Shown here one piece after another: positions 1-7,053 of a DNA stretch of 19,426 nt. Both the position numbers and the translations under genes were made by a program. The stretch covers positions 1-19,426 of the forward strand of contig DTYU01000175.1 of NCBI GenBank assembly GCA_012961725.1, in the 5' to 3' direction. The stretch is from Desulfotomaculum sp. (GTDB lineage: Bacteria; Bacillota; Desulfotomaculia; Desulfotomaculales; Ammonificaceae). Within the stretch, counting starts at the first letter, position 1, and every line of letters begins with the position of its first letter. The notes under the pieces were generated by a model. The model was not told the origin of the DNA. It ran no database searches and worked only from the letters and a program-made list of their open reading frames with translations.

Positions 1-151
1 CTCGCGGGAGTGGCGCTAATATTTTTCGGTATAAACCAGCTTCGTTAGCTATAACATGCCCTTGCTTCAACACTTTTTTGCGTTCGGGACACTGCTTGAC
101 AAATTCCGCGGACAGAAGGCATCCCCAAGAACCGCTTCCATTCCCGTCACC
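1..151. other. Left-edge stretch with no recognised gene
   Basis: This stretch follows the clpX terminator. On the minus strand one frame is open from just after an in-frame TAA near 158 to the left edge, about 50 codons, and its translation looks protein-like (it ends ...GHVIANEAGLYRKILAPLPR). It has no ATG start and no ribosome site; the only early start codons are an adjacent GTG/TTG pair about half way along. It could be a gene fragment or pseudogene continuing past the edge, or chance. I do not recognise the family. lonB often follows clpX in related bacteria, but nothing here resembles the LonB N-terminus. Confidence 0.2.
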
Positions 152-194
152 AAAAAGTTAAGGCCCGGCACGCAGTAGTCTCGGTGCCGGGCCT
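152..194 (-). terminator. Intrinsic terminator after clpX
   Basis: A perfect 11-bp inverted repeat (161-171 with 184-194, core GGCCCGGCAC / GTGCCGGGCC) encloses a 12-base loop. Read on the minus strand it is followed by TAACTTTTTG, a five-T run starting 5 bases after the stem. It lies 17 bases past the clpX stop, so it should end the tig-clpP-clpX transcript. The very GC-rich stem makes this the best-supported terminator in the window. Confidence 0.8.
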
Positions 195-211
195 ACCTAA
201 GCCCCAGCCGG

Positions 212-1465
212 CTAAACAACGCTCTCTTTCTTTTTCTTCCGGTCCACCGTAACGATCAGCGGCTGTTCGTGTTTCGTCACCGTTTCCCGCGAAATAACGC
301 ACTTCGTCACATCGCCACGCGACGGAATCTCGTACATCACGTTGAGCATTATCTCTTCAAGGATCGCGCGCAACCCGCGCGCGCCCGTGTTGCGCCGGAT
401 GGCCTCTTGAGCAATGGCCTTCAGCGCTTCGTACTGAAACTCAAGGGTTACGCCGTCGATCTCAAACAGCTTCTCGTACTGGCGTACAAGGGCGTTCCGC
501 GGTTCGGTGAGAATCCGGATCAGGTCGTCACCCGTCAGCGGTTCCAAAGTCACAATGACCGGCAACCGGCCCACGAACTCGGGAATAAGCCCGTACTTCA
601 ATAGATCCTGCGGCAGGATGTGCCGCAATATCTGACCGACGTTCTGCTCTTTTTGAACAACAAGCTCCGCCCCGAACCCCATCGTCTTCTTGCCGATCCG
701 CTCCTGGATAATCTTGCTTACCCCTTCGAAGGCCCCGCCGCAGATGAACAGGATGTTGGTCGTATCGAGCTGGATAAACTCCTGGTGCGGGTGCTTGCGC
801 CCGCCTTGCGGCGGCACGCTCGCGACAGTCCCCTCGAGTATCTTCAGGAGCGCCTGCTGTACCCCTTCACCTGAAACATCCCGGGTAATTGAAGGATTTT
901 CGGATTTGCGGGCGATTTTATCTATCTCGTCTATGTAGACAATGCCCTTTTCAGCCTTCTCGACGTCGTAATCGGCCGCCTGGATCAGCTTCAGCAGGAT
1001 GTTTTCCACGTCTTCGCCGACATAACCGGCCTCTGTAAGCGAGGTGGCATCGGCAATCGCAAACGGAACGTTAAGCATCCGGGCCAGGGTCTGAGCTAAA
1101 AGCGTCTTCCCGCAGCCCGTAGGTCCGAGCATCACGATATTGCTCTTCTGCAGCTCAACCTCCTCAATCTTGCCGCCAAGGTTCACCCGTTTATAGTGGT
1201 TGTAAACCGCCACCGAGAGGATTTTCTTGGCGTGTTCCTGCCCGATCACGTATTGATCGAGGAATGCCTTAATCTCTTTTGGTGTAGGTACGTCACGCAA
1301 CTCCGCACCTAAGTCCTCGCCGAGTTCTTCTTCGATGATCTCGTTGCAAAGCTCTATGCATTCGTCGCAGATGTAAACACCGGGGCCGGCCACAAGCTTC
1401 TTTACCTGATCCTGATGCTTGCCGCAGAATGAGCACTTCAGGTGTCCCTTATCGGTATTAAACAT
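212..1465 (-). CDS. clpX: ATP-dependent Clp protease ATP-binding subunit ClpX
   Basis: ClpX is a cytoplasmic AAA+ unfoldase that feeds substrates to ClpP. The 417-aa product has the usual length. It shows the N-terminal zinc finger (Cys11, Cys14, Cys33, Cys36), Walker A GPTGCGKT (114-121), pore loop GYVG (147-150), Walker B GIVYIDEIDK (174-183), the RKH loop (223-225), PEFVGRLP (295-302) and a sensor-2 segment GARGLR near 367. The ClpP-docking loop, IGF in the textbook protein, reads MGF at 262-264, a conservative change. The ATG start has GAGGTG seven bases upstream. The gap to clpP is only 15 bases, so the two are co-transcribed, and a terminator follows. The family assignment is secure. 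Confidence 0.97.
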   Translation of the reverse strand: MFNTDKGHLKCSFCGKHQDQVKKLVAGPGVYICDECIELCNEIIEEELGEDLGAELRDVPTPKEIKAFLDQYVIGQEHAKKILSVAVYNHYKRVNLGGKIEEVELQKSNIVMLGPTGCGKTLLAQTLARMLNVPFAIADATSLTEAGYVGEDVENILLKLIQAADYDVEKAEKGIVYIDEIDKIARKSENPSITRDVSGEGVQQALLKILEGTVASVPPQGGRKHPHQEFIQLDTTNILFICGGAFEGVSKIIQERIGKKTMGFGAELVVQKEQNVGQILRHILPQDLLKYGLIPEFVGRLPVIVTLEPLTGDDLIRILTEPRNALVRQYEKLFEIDGVTLEFQYEALKAIAQEAIRRNTGARGLRAILEEIMLNVMYEIPSRGDVTKCVISRETVTKHEQPLIVTVDRKKKKESVV

Positions 1466-1480
1466 AAATATACACCTCGC

Positions 1481-2080
1481 TTACTTCGCCGACTTCTTGC
1501 GGACTGTGATTACCTCATCCAAAATCCCGTACTCCTTCGCCTGCTGTGCCGACATGAAGAAATCCCTCTCTGTATCCCGGGCCACCCTTTCGACCGGCTG
1601 CCCCGTATGCTTGGACAAGAGTTCGTTCAATACCTCTCTTGACCTCAGGATCTCCCTGGCGTGGATTTCCACCTCGGTTGCCTGCCCTTGAACACCGCCC
1701 AGCGGCTGATGGATCATTATCCGCGCATAGGGTAGGGCGAACCGCTTCCCCTTTGCTCCGGCGGCCAACAAGAAAGCCCCCAGGCTTGCCGCCTGTCCTA
1801 TGCAGATTGTGGAAACGTCGGGACGAATGTACTGCATCGTGTCATAAACCGCCATTCCCGCCGTCACCACCCCGCCCGGCGAATTAATGTAGAGGTGGAT
1901 ATCCTTTTCGGGATCCTCCGCCTCAAGGAAAAGGAGCTGGGCGATCACCAGGTTCGCTATGGTATCATCAACCGGACCACCGATAAAAATTATCCTGTCC
2001 TTCAGCAAGCGCGAGTAAATATCGTAGGCCCGCTCGCCGCGGCTCGTTTGTTCAACAACAATAGGTACAAGCGTTGACAA
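1481..2080 (-). CDS. clpP: ATP-dependent Clp protease proteolytic subunit ClpP
   Basis: ClpP is the serine peptidase that forms the tetradecameric chamber partnered by ClpX. The catalytic triad is visible as Ser99 (GQAASLGAF), His124 (MIHQPLGG) and Asp173 (DTERDFF), each shifted by two from E. coli numbering. I place the start at a TTG (2080-2078) because the protein then begins MSTLVPIVVEQTSRGERAYD, the family N-terminus, and AGGAGTG lies about nine bases upstream. That gives 199 aa. An in-frame ATG at 2107 would add nine residues (MIKRGVKFK) but has no convincing ribosome site. The gene sits 60 bases after tig with this start, in the common tig-clpP-clpX order. Confidence 0.95.
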   Translation of the reverse strand: MSTLVPIVVEQTSRGERAYDIYSRLLKDRIIFIGGPVDDTIANLVIAQLLFLEAEDPEKDIHLYINSPGGVVTAGMAVYDTMQYIRPDVSTICIGQAASLGAFLLAAGAKGKRFALPYARIMIHQPLGGVQGQATEVEIHAREILRSREVLNELLSKHTGQPVERVARDTERDFFMSAQQAKEYGILDEVITVRKKSAK

Positions 2081-2140
2081 CTTAAACTTCACTCCTCTCT
2101 TTATCATAAACCCTAAATTTCACTTTCAAAAGGGGTATCT

Positions 2141-3571
2141 TTAAGATTTTCTTTTCTTTTTCTGAGCGGTCGCGGTTTCCGCATCCGCTTCCGGCACCGC
2201 TTGCTCTTCCCCGAACGCGCCTTCAGTGCGTATCTCCGCCGCTTCTTCTTTTTCCTGCAAGAGATCGTCTGCCCGTGATTCCTCTTCAATTATGGCACTG
2301 TCGACCAAGAACTGAATCGCCTTATCACGCAGCAGCTTCTCTTTAATCACCTCAATCCTGCCGCTTTCTTCGAAAGCCTTCCGCAACTCCTCCGGCTCCT
2401 GCCGGTAAAGCCGGGCGATCTTTTCGACCTCGCTCTTTATCTCCTCTTCGCCGACTGTTAAGCCCTCAGACTTTGCGACCGCATCGAGCACCAGCCTCGT
2501 CTTGATATTACGTTCTGCATCCCGCCGCATCTGCTCCTGCATCTCTTCAGGAGTGGCGTTCAAAACCTCAAAAAGCCGGTCCTGGGCAACCCCGCGTGCT
2601 TCGGCGGTATTTTTCATATCTTCCATCATCTCTTCCGCCTGGCCGCCTACCATTGACTGGGGGAGCTCAACCTTTGCGTTTTCAACCGCCTTCTCCACCA
2701 CTTGCTGGCGAACGGCGATATCCGCCTCGGCCGCCGCTGCTTTTCTCAATCTATTCTCGATATCCGCCTTCAATTCCTCAAGCGTATCAAACTCACTGAC
2801 CTCTTTGGCAAAATCATCCCCCAGCGGCATCAGCTCTTTGCGGCGGATCTCCCGGACGGTAATCGTGACTATTCCCTCCCTGCCCGCCAGATTCTTATCC
2901 TGGTGCTCTGCGGGAAAGCTAACCTTTATCTCCTTTGTTTCCCCGGGGCGCATACCGACGAGCCCCTCGTCCACCTCCGGAAGCAGGTAGCCGAAACCGA
3001 CCTCGATCTCCCTGCCCCTTACCGTGCCGTCCGTAAAAGGTTTGCCCTCAACCATCCCCTTATAATCTACTTTTATAATGTCGCCCCGGTTCACATTCCC
3101 CTCTTCTATCGTCGCAAGCCGGGCATAGCGGTTACGCAAAGCTTCAAGCTCGGCTTCAATATCCTCCGGAGAAACCTCCTTGACCTGGCGCCGGACCTCT
3201 ATGCCCTTATACCGGCCGAGTTCAACCTCCGGTTTAACCTCCACTTTCGCCTTAAAGACCATCGGTTTCCCTTCCTCGGCCTGGACGATTTCCACCTCCG
3301 GCCGCGAGACCGGCTCGATCCCCGTATCTTTTACCGCTTCCGGGTAGACTTCCTCCATAATCATCGTCGCGGCTTCTTCGTAAAGTTTATCCTTGCCCAT
3401 GTATCGTTCAAGGATAACCCGCGGAACCCGCCCTTTCCGGAAACCCGGCAAGACCACATCCTTTACCAGCCTCCGGTAGGCGTGCTCCACCGCCCGCGCA
3501 AACCGTGCCGCTTCCACCTCGACCTCCAAAAGCACCGTGCTGTTCTCCAAGCGTTCCGCCGTAGCCCGCAT
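2141..3571 (-). CDS. tig: Trigger factor (ribosome-associated chaperone and prolyl isomerase)
   Basis: Trigger factor binds the ribosome exit tunnel and shelters nascent chains. The product is 476 aa, longer than the roughly 430 aa typical of the family. It has the ribosome-binding signature GFRKGRVP (43-50), an FKBP-type prolyl isomerase domain at about 155-245 (starting GDIIKVDYKGMVEGKPF) and a helical C-terminal domain. The extra length is a charged, Ala/Glu-rich tail of about 45 residues after the usual end, finishing KKKRKS. The ATG start has AGGAGG seven bases upstream. A promoter candidate lies at 3751-3779, giving a leader of roughly 170 bases. It is the first gene of the tig-clpP-clpX unit. 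Confidence 0.96.
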   Translation of the reverse strand: MRATAERLENSTVLLEVEVEAARFARAVEHAYRRLVKDVVLPGFRKGRVPRVILERYMGKDKLYEEAATMIMEEVYPEAVKDTGIEPVSRPEVEIVQAEEGKPMVFKAKVEVKPEVELGRYKGIEVRRQVKEVSPEDIEAELEALRNRYARLATIEEGNVNRGDIIKVDYKGMVEGKPFTDGTVRGREIEVGFGYLLPEVDEGLVGMRPGETKEIKVSFPAEHQDKNLAGREGIVTITVREIRRKELMPLGDDFAKEVSEFDTLEELKADIENRLRKAAAAEADIAVRQQVVEKAVENAKVELPQSMVGGQAEEMMEDMKNTAEARGVAQDRLFEVLNATPEEMQEQMRRDAERNIKTRLVLDAVAKSEGLTVGEEEIKSEVEKIARLYRQEPEELRKAFEESGRIEVIKEKLLRDKAIQFLVDSAIIEEESRADDLLQEKEEAAEIRTEGAFGEEQAVPEADAETATAQKKKRKS

Positions 3572-3713
3572 TCGCGTCCTCCTGTTTCGCTATTTTATTA
3601 TTAAACTTCAAATTATCAGACTTTAAAGGCAAATGACGTATTCGGCACGTTTTTCTCAAACTCCTTTAAGATTTTATCCAGATACAGCCCAAGAAACCCC
3701 GTCAAAAAGAGAA

Positions 3714-3730
3714 CCAGGGTCAAACCCTGG
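3714..3730 (-). terminator. Hairpin with T-rich tail between nfnB and tig
   Basis: A perfect 7-bp inverted repeat CCAGGGT / ACCCTGG with a 3-base spacer is followed on the minus strand by TTCTCTTTTTG. This fits a modest intrinsic terminator for the upstream acs-nfn transcript. It lies downstream of the candidate tig promoter, within the first ~30 transcribed bases, so it could equally attenuate tig. The flanking text (GGTGCCAGGG...) resembles dispersed intergenic repeats I recall from other genomes; that is memory, not a search. Confidence 0.45.
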
Positions 3731-3750
3731 CACCTTACCGTTACGTTATC

Positions 3751-3779
3751 ATTATAGCTGAAGCAGTCTCGAAAAGCAA
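3751..3779 (-). promoter_or_regulatory. Candidate sigma-A-type promoter for tig-clpP-clpX
   Basis: On the minus strand TTGCTT (3779-3774) is separated by exactly 17 bases from a perfect TATAAT (3756-3751). The -10 is consensus and the spacing ideal, while the -35 matches only TTG. The expected start of transcription is near 3744, 173 bases before the tig ATG. I found no better-spaced candidate between here and tig; a TTGACG at about 3709-3704 lacks a good -10. Confidence 0.6.
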
Positions 3780-3843
3780 CATCCAAGCCAAGAGCAACCA
3801 AACGTTAAACGCAATCGCACCTCCGCTGCGAATCTATTCAGGC

Positions 3844-5262
3844 TCACCGCTTGCTGGAAACGTATTCGTCTATCGCCCTGGCGGCCTTTTTGCCCGCACC
3901 CATCGCCTGGATCACCGTCGCGGAGCCGGTAACGATATCCCCTCCGGCAAAGACACCCGGCCGGCTGGTCCGCCCCGTGGCTTCATCCGCCACTATACCG
4001 CCGAAATTAGTCAGTTCCAGCCCCTCTGTGGTCCTTGCTATAAGGGGGTTGGGCGTGGTGCCGATGGCGATTATCACCGTCTCGACATCGATCACGTGTT
4101 CAGACCCGTGCTTCACTACCGGCCGCCTTCTCCCCGAGGCATCCGGTTCGCCTAATTCCATCTCGACGCATTCCATGCCCTTTACCCACCCGGCATCGTC
4201 CCCGAGTATCCGCACGGGGCTGGTCAGGAGCTTGAATTCGATACCTTCCTCTTTGGCGTGATGGATCTCTTCAAGCCTGGCGGGCATCTCCTCCTCGGAC
4301 CGCCGGTAGACGATATACACCTTTTCGGCGCCAAGCCTCAGCGCCGAACGGGCGGCGTCCATGGCAACGTTTCCACCGCCGACGACGGCGACCCGCCGGC
4401 CGACCTTGACCGGGGTATCATACTCCGGAAACCTGTACGCTTTCATAAGGTTCACCCTGGTCAGAAACTCGTTCGCCGACATAACGCCGTTTAGGTTCTC
4501 CCCAGGCAGCCGCATAAAGACTGGCAGGCCTGCCCCCGTGCCGATAAAGACCGCGGCATAGCCCTGCTCAAACAGCTCGTCAATGTCCGTTACTTTCCCG
4601 ACCACCATGTTGGTCCGGATCTCCACGCCTAACTTTTTGACGTTGTTGATCTCTCTCTGAACGACGCCTTTCGGGAGCCTGAACTCCGGTATCCCATAGA
4701 CCAGTACCCCGCCGGGGGTGTGAAACGCCTCAAATATGGTCACCGCGTACCCCATCTTTGCAAGGTCGCCGGCGCAGGTGACCCCCGCCGGGCCCGAGCC
4801 GATCACGGCTACCCTGCCCTTTATCGGCTCATGCCGAGCATGCCCCGGGCCGTTGTCGGACACGGATGCGGCATAATCCGCCGCAAAACGCTCCAGCCTG
4901 CCGATGGCTACCGGCTCGCCCTTCTCTCCCCTGAGGCAGTGCTTCTCGCACTGGTTCTCCTGCGGGCAGACCCTGCCGCAGATCGCCGGGAGGCTGTTGG
5001 TTTCCAGTATCTTTTTGTAGGCCTCGAGGAAACTGCCTTCCTCAATTAGTCGGATGAAATCGGGTATCTGGACGTTGACCGGGCAGCCGTCGATGCAGCG
5101 GGGCTCCTTGCACCGCAGGCAGCGCTTCGCCTCTTCCACCGCCTGTTCGGGCGTGTAACCCAGCGCCACCTCGTCAAAGTTCCTGGCCCGGGCCCCGGGC
5201 TCCTGCTCGGGCATGGGGACCTTTTCCTTTGCCAGATTGGGCTTACGCTTGTGCTCAGCCAC
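3844..5262 (-). CDS. nfnB: NfnB: large subunit of NADH-dependent reduced ferredoxin:NADP oxidoreductase
   Basis: NfnB carries the bifurcating FAD and two [4Fe-4S] clusters of the cytoplasmic NfnAB complex, which couples 2 NADPH + NAD to NADH + reduced ferredoxin, or the reverse. The 472-aa product has cysteine clusters at 48/51/56/60 and 95/99/105/109, the first dinucleotide fold IGSGPAG (154-160), the signature GGVLVYGIPEFRLPK (184-198) and a second fold VGGGNVAMDAA (294-304). The start is GTG with GGGGGGAG four bases upstream, and it overlaps the nfnA stop by 8 bases, which suggests coupled translation. By sequence alone it resembles GltD-type glutamate synthase small subunits; the NfnA partner and the KVPMPEQ N-terminus favour NfnB. 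Older names are sudA or gltA. Confidence 0.9.
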   Translation of the reverse strand: MAEHKRKPNLAKEKVPMPEQEPGARARNFDEVALGYTPEQAVEEAKRCLRCKEPRCIDGCPVNVQIPDFIRLIEEGSFLEAYKKILETNSLPAICGRVCPQENQCEKHCLRGEKGEPVAIGRLERFAADYAASVSDNGPGHARHEPIKGRVAVIGSGPAGVTCAGDLAKMGYAVTIFEAFHTPGGVLVYGIPEFRLPKGVVQREINNVKKLGVEIRTNMVVGKVTDIDELFEQGYAAVFIGTGAGLPVFMRLPGENLNGVMSANEFLTRVNLMKAYRFPEYDTPVKVGRRVAVVGGGNVAMDAARSALRLGAEKVYIVYRRSEEEMPARLEEIHHAKEEGIEFKLLTSPVRILGDDAGWVKGMECVEMELGEPDASGRRRPVVKHGSEHVIDVETVIIAIGTTPNPLIARTTEGLELTNFGGIVADEATGRTSRPGVFAGGDIVTGSATVIQAMGAGKKAARAIDEYVSSKR

Positions 5263-6100
5263 TGTACTCCCCCCTCAGGCTCGCCCGGAGCAAATCCATG
5301 GCGATCTTCTCCTGCTCCCGGTACATCCCCGTCCGCTTTATCACCTCATCGAAATCGACCAAGTGGCCGTCAAACTCCGGCCCGTCAACACACGCAAACT
5401 TCGTCTCCCCGCCCACAGTGAGCCTGCACCCACCACACATCCCGGTGCCGTCTATCATGATCGGGTTCATGCTTACGATCGTCGGGAGCCCGTACTCTTT
5501 GGTAAGGTTGCTCACCACCTTCATCATAATGAGGGGACCTACAGCGATGGCACGGTCGTACCTGTTGCCTTCGTCAAGAAGCCGTTTGAGCAGATCGGTT
5601 ACAAATCCTTTGTGTCCCTTCGAGCCGTCATCAGTAGCGATAAACACCTTTTCGCAATAGGGCCTGATCTCTTCTTCAAGAATAATCAGCTCGGCGGTTC
5701 TTGCACCGATGATAACGTCCAGCTTGGCACCGTTACGGTGCATCTCCTTGACCTGTGAAAACACTAACGCGGTGCCAAGTCCGCCCCCGATGACCACAAC
5801 CCTCTGCAGATTTTCAAGATCCGTAGGCTTCCCGAGGGGGCCGACAAGGTCGAGTATCCTGTCCCCTTCCTCTAACAGCCCGAGCAAGGTCGTGGTCTTG
5901 CCGACCTCCTGAAATATTAAAGTTATCGTCCCCTTTTCGGGATCAAAATCAGCTACGGTAAGCGGAATCCGCTCCCCCTTGTCGTGGACCCGAAGGATGA
6001 CAAACTGTCCGGGCCTTGCTTTCTTAGCTATCAAAGGGTTTTGGATCTTGAACAGTTTTATAGCAGGAGCAAGAACCCTTTTCTCAATAATTTCATTCAA
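5255..6100 (-). CDS. nfnA: NfnA: small FAD / [2Fe-2S] subunit of NfnAB (ferredoxin-NADP reductase-like)
   Basis: NfnA binds FAD and NAD(H) and a single [2Fe-2S] cluster. With the start used here it is 281 aa. It shows a flavin domain (GQFVILRV, then RIPLTVAD), an NAD-binding segment VVIGGGLGTAL and the C-terminal cluster region MIDGTGMCGGC...FACVDGPEFDG with Cys222, Cys225 and Cys237. Known NfnA structures use three Cys and one Asp. I chose TTG at 6100 because it gives the family-like N-terminus MNEIIEKRVLAP and has GGGGGG eight bases upstream. The in-frame GTG at 6109 would be joined to that G-run with no spacing. The gene follows acsE after about 146 bases of repeat-like spacer. Confidence 0.88.
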   Translation of the reverse strand: MNEIIEKRVLAPAIKLFKIQNPLIAKKARPGQFVILRVHDKGERIPLTVADFDPEKGTITLIFQEVGKTTTLLGLLEEGDRILDLVGPLGKPTDLENLQRVVVIGGGLGTALVFSQVKEMHRNGAKLDVIIGARTAELIILEEEIRPYCEKVFIATDDGSKGHKGFVTDLLKRLLDEGNRYDRAIAVGPLIMMKVVSNLTKEYGLPTIVSMNPIMIDGTGMCGGCRLTVGGETKFACVDGPEFDGHLVDFDEVIKRTGMYREQEKIAMDLLRASLRGEYSG

Positions 6101-6118
6101 TCTATACACCCCCCATTC

Positions 6119-6145
6119 AGAAGTCAGAGGCAGGAGGTCTGAGGC
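6119..6145. repeat. Imperfect 13/14-base tandem repeat in the acsE-nfnA spacer
   Basis: AGAAGTCAGAGGC (6119-6131) is followed directly by AGGAGGTCTGAGGC (6132-6145). On the minus strand this reads as degenerate CTCTGACTTCTGA-type text. The same spacer also holds a hairpin (6159-6177). Such low-complexity spacers look like remnants of a dispersed intergenic repeat; I cannot search the genome for copies. Confidence 0.45.
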
Positions 6146-6158
6146 AAGACTGCTTGAA

Positions 6159-6177
6159 GAATTCGCTTTACGAATTC
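6159..6177. repeat. Hairpin in the acsE-nfnA spacer
   Basis: GAATTCG (6159-6165) and CGAATTC (6171-6177) form a perfect 7-bp stem around a 5-base loop. No T-run follows on the minus strand, so it is not a convincing terminator. It could slow RNA decay or tune nfnAB output relative to acsE, or be part of a repeat remnant. Confidence 0.4.
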
Positions 6178-6246
6178 GGGCTCCGGTTCCCCAGTTTCAG
6201 CCTTCTGCCTTAAACAGCAAGCCCGGGATGCAACGACTAATTCAGG

Positions 6247-7041
6247 TTACTGCTGGCGGAAAGTCTTAAGGTAAGAGTCGCAATAGATCTCTTTGTTTAA
6301 GATAATATTGGCCGTGGCCGCCATATCCACTAACTCATTGTCCTCAACATCCGCGATTGCGGCATCAAGCCCGCAGGCCATCCCCATCACTAAGAACGTC
6401 CGGTTGAGGAGCGGCCGGTTGGGGCAGCGCTGCGAAATGTTGGAAAGCCCTACAACCGTCTTGGGCGGCGGGCTGGCGAGAAGCTTGACCTGGCGAATCG
6501 TTTCCAAGACCTCTGGCCCGTGATCCTGTCCGACGTTGGCGGGTAAGACTAAGGGATCGATATAAAGCTCCTCCATAGGGATGCCGTGGGCGTCGGCGTT
6601 GGCCACAATCTCCATGGCCAGCGCGAGGCGGTCGTTGGCGTCCTTGGGCACCCCCTTCTCGTTCATCGCCAGTCCGATGATGGCCGCACCGTACTTGGCC
6701 GCCATCGGCAGGTAGGTGTCCATCTTCCACTGGTCCGCCGTGGTCGAGTTGATCATCGCCTTCCCCCTGTGCACTTTTAAACCTGCCTCGATCGCCTCCG
6801 GGTTGGTCGAATCGATACAACACGGGAGGTGGCTCGCTTCCTGCGTAACCTTTACAAGCCACTCCATCGTCGCCGGCTGATCCTCGGGAGCCACCGTCGG
6901 TCCGGTGTTGATGTCGAGGTAGCGCGCCCCGTTCTCTGTCTGCAACATAGCGTGCCGCTTAACCGGTTCAGGGTCGCGGTTTAGAATGGCCTCCCGGATA
7001 TCCCTAAACATCCCGTTGATCCGCTCGCCGATTAAGATCAT
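6247..7041 (-). CDS. acsE: AcsE: 5-methyltetrahydrofolate:corrinoid/iron-sulfur protein methyltransferase
   Basis: AcsE moves the methyl group from CH3-H4folate to the cobalt of the corrinoid/iron-sulfur protein (AcsCD), joining the methyl and carbonyl branches. The 264-aa product has the usual length (about 262) and a pterin-binding TIM-barrel fold. Family landmarks include MILIGERINGMF at the N-terminus, DSTNPEAIEAGLK, AMINSTTADQ, YIDPLVLPANVGQDHGPEVL, VGLSNISQRCPNRPLLNRTF and MACGLDAAIAD. The ATG start has AGGAGG eight bases upstream, and the gene sits 12 bases after acsD. The identification is secure from overall similarity to the Moorella protein. Confidence 0.95.
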   Translation of the reverse strand: MILIGERINGMFRDIREAILNRDPEPVKRHAMLQTENGARYLDINTGPTVAPEDQPATMEWLVKVTQEASHLPCCIDSTNPEAIEAGLKVHRGKAMINSTTADQWKMDTYLPMAAKYGAAIIGLAMNEKGVPKDANDRLALAMEIVANADAHGIPMEELYIDPLVLPANVGQDHGPEVLETIRQVKLLASPPPKTVVGLSNISQRCPNRPLLNRTFLVMGMACGLDAAIADVEDNELVDMAATANIILNKEIYCDSYLKTFRQQ

Positions 7042-7053
7042 TCTCCCTACCTC

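Noticed and set aside
2702..3604. Plus-strand 300-codon frame opposite tig
   Set aside because: It is an antisense shadow of a well-supported trigger factor gene, with no ribosome site and composition dictated by the opposite strand.
3572..3750. Riboswitch in the tig leader
   Set aside because: Apart from the one short hairpin I see no multi-helix structure or recognisable aptamer core.
3616..3801. 61-codon minus-strand frame between nfnB and tig
   Set aside because: The candidate promoter and the hairpin lie inside it, it has a TTG start without a ribosome site, and the sequence matches nothing I recognise.
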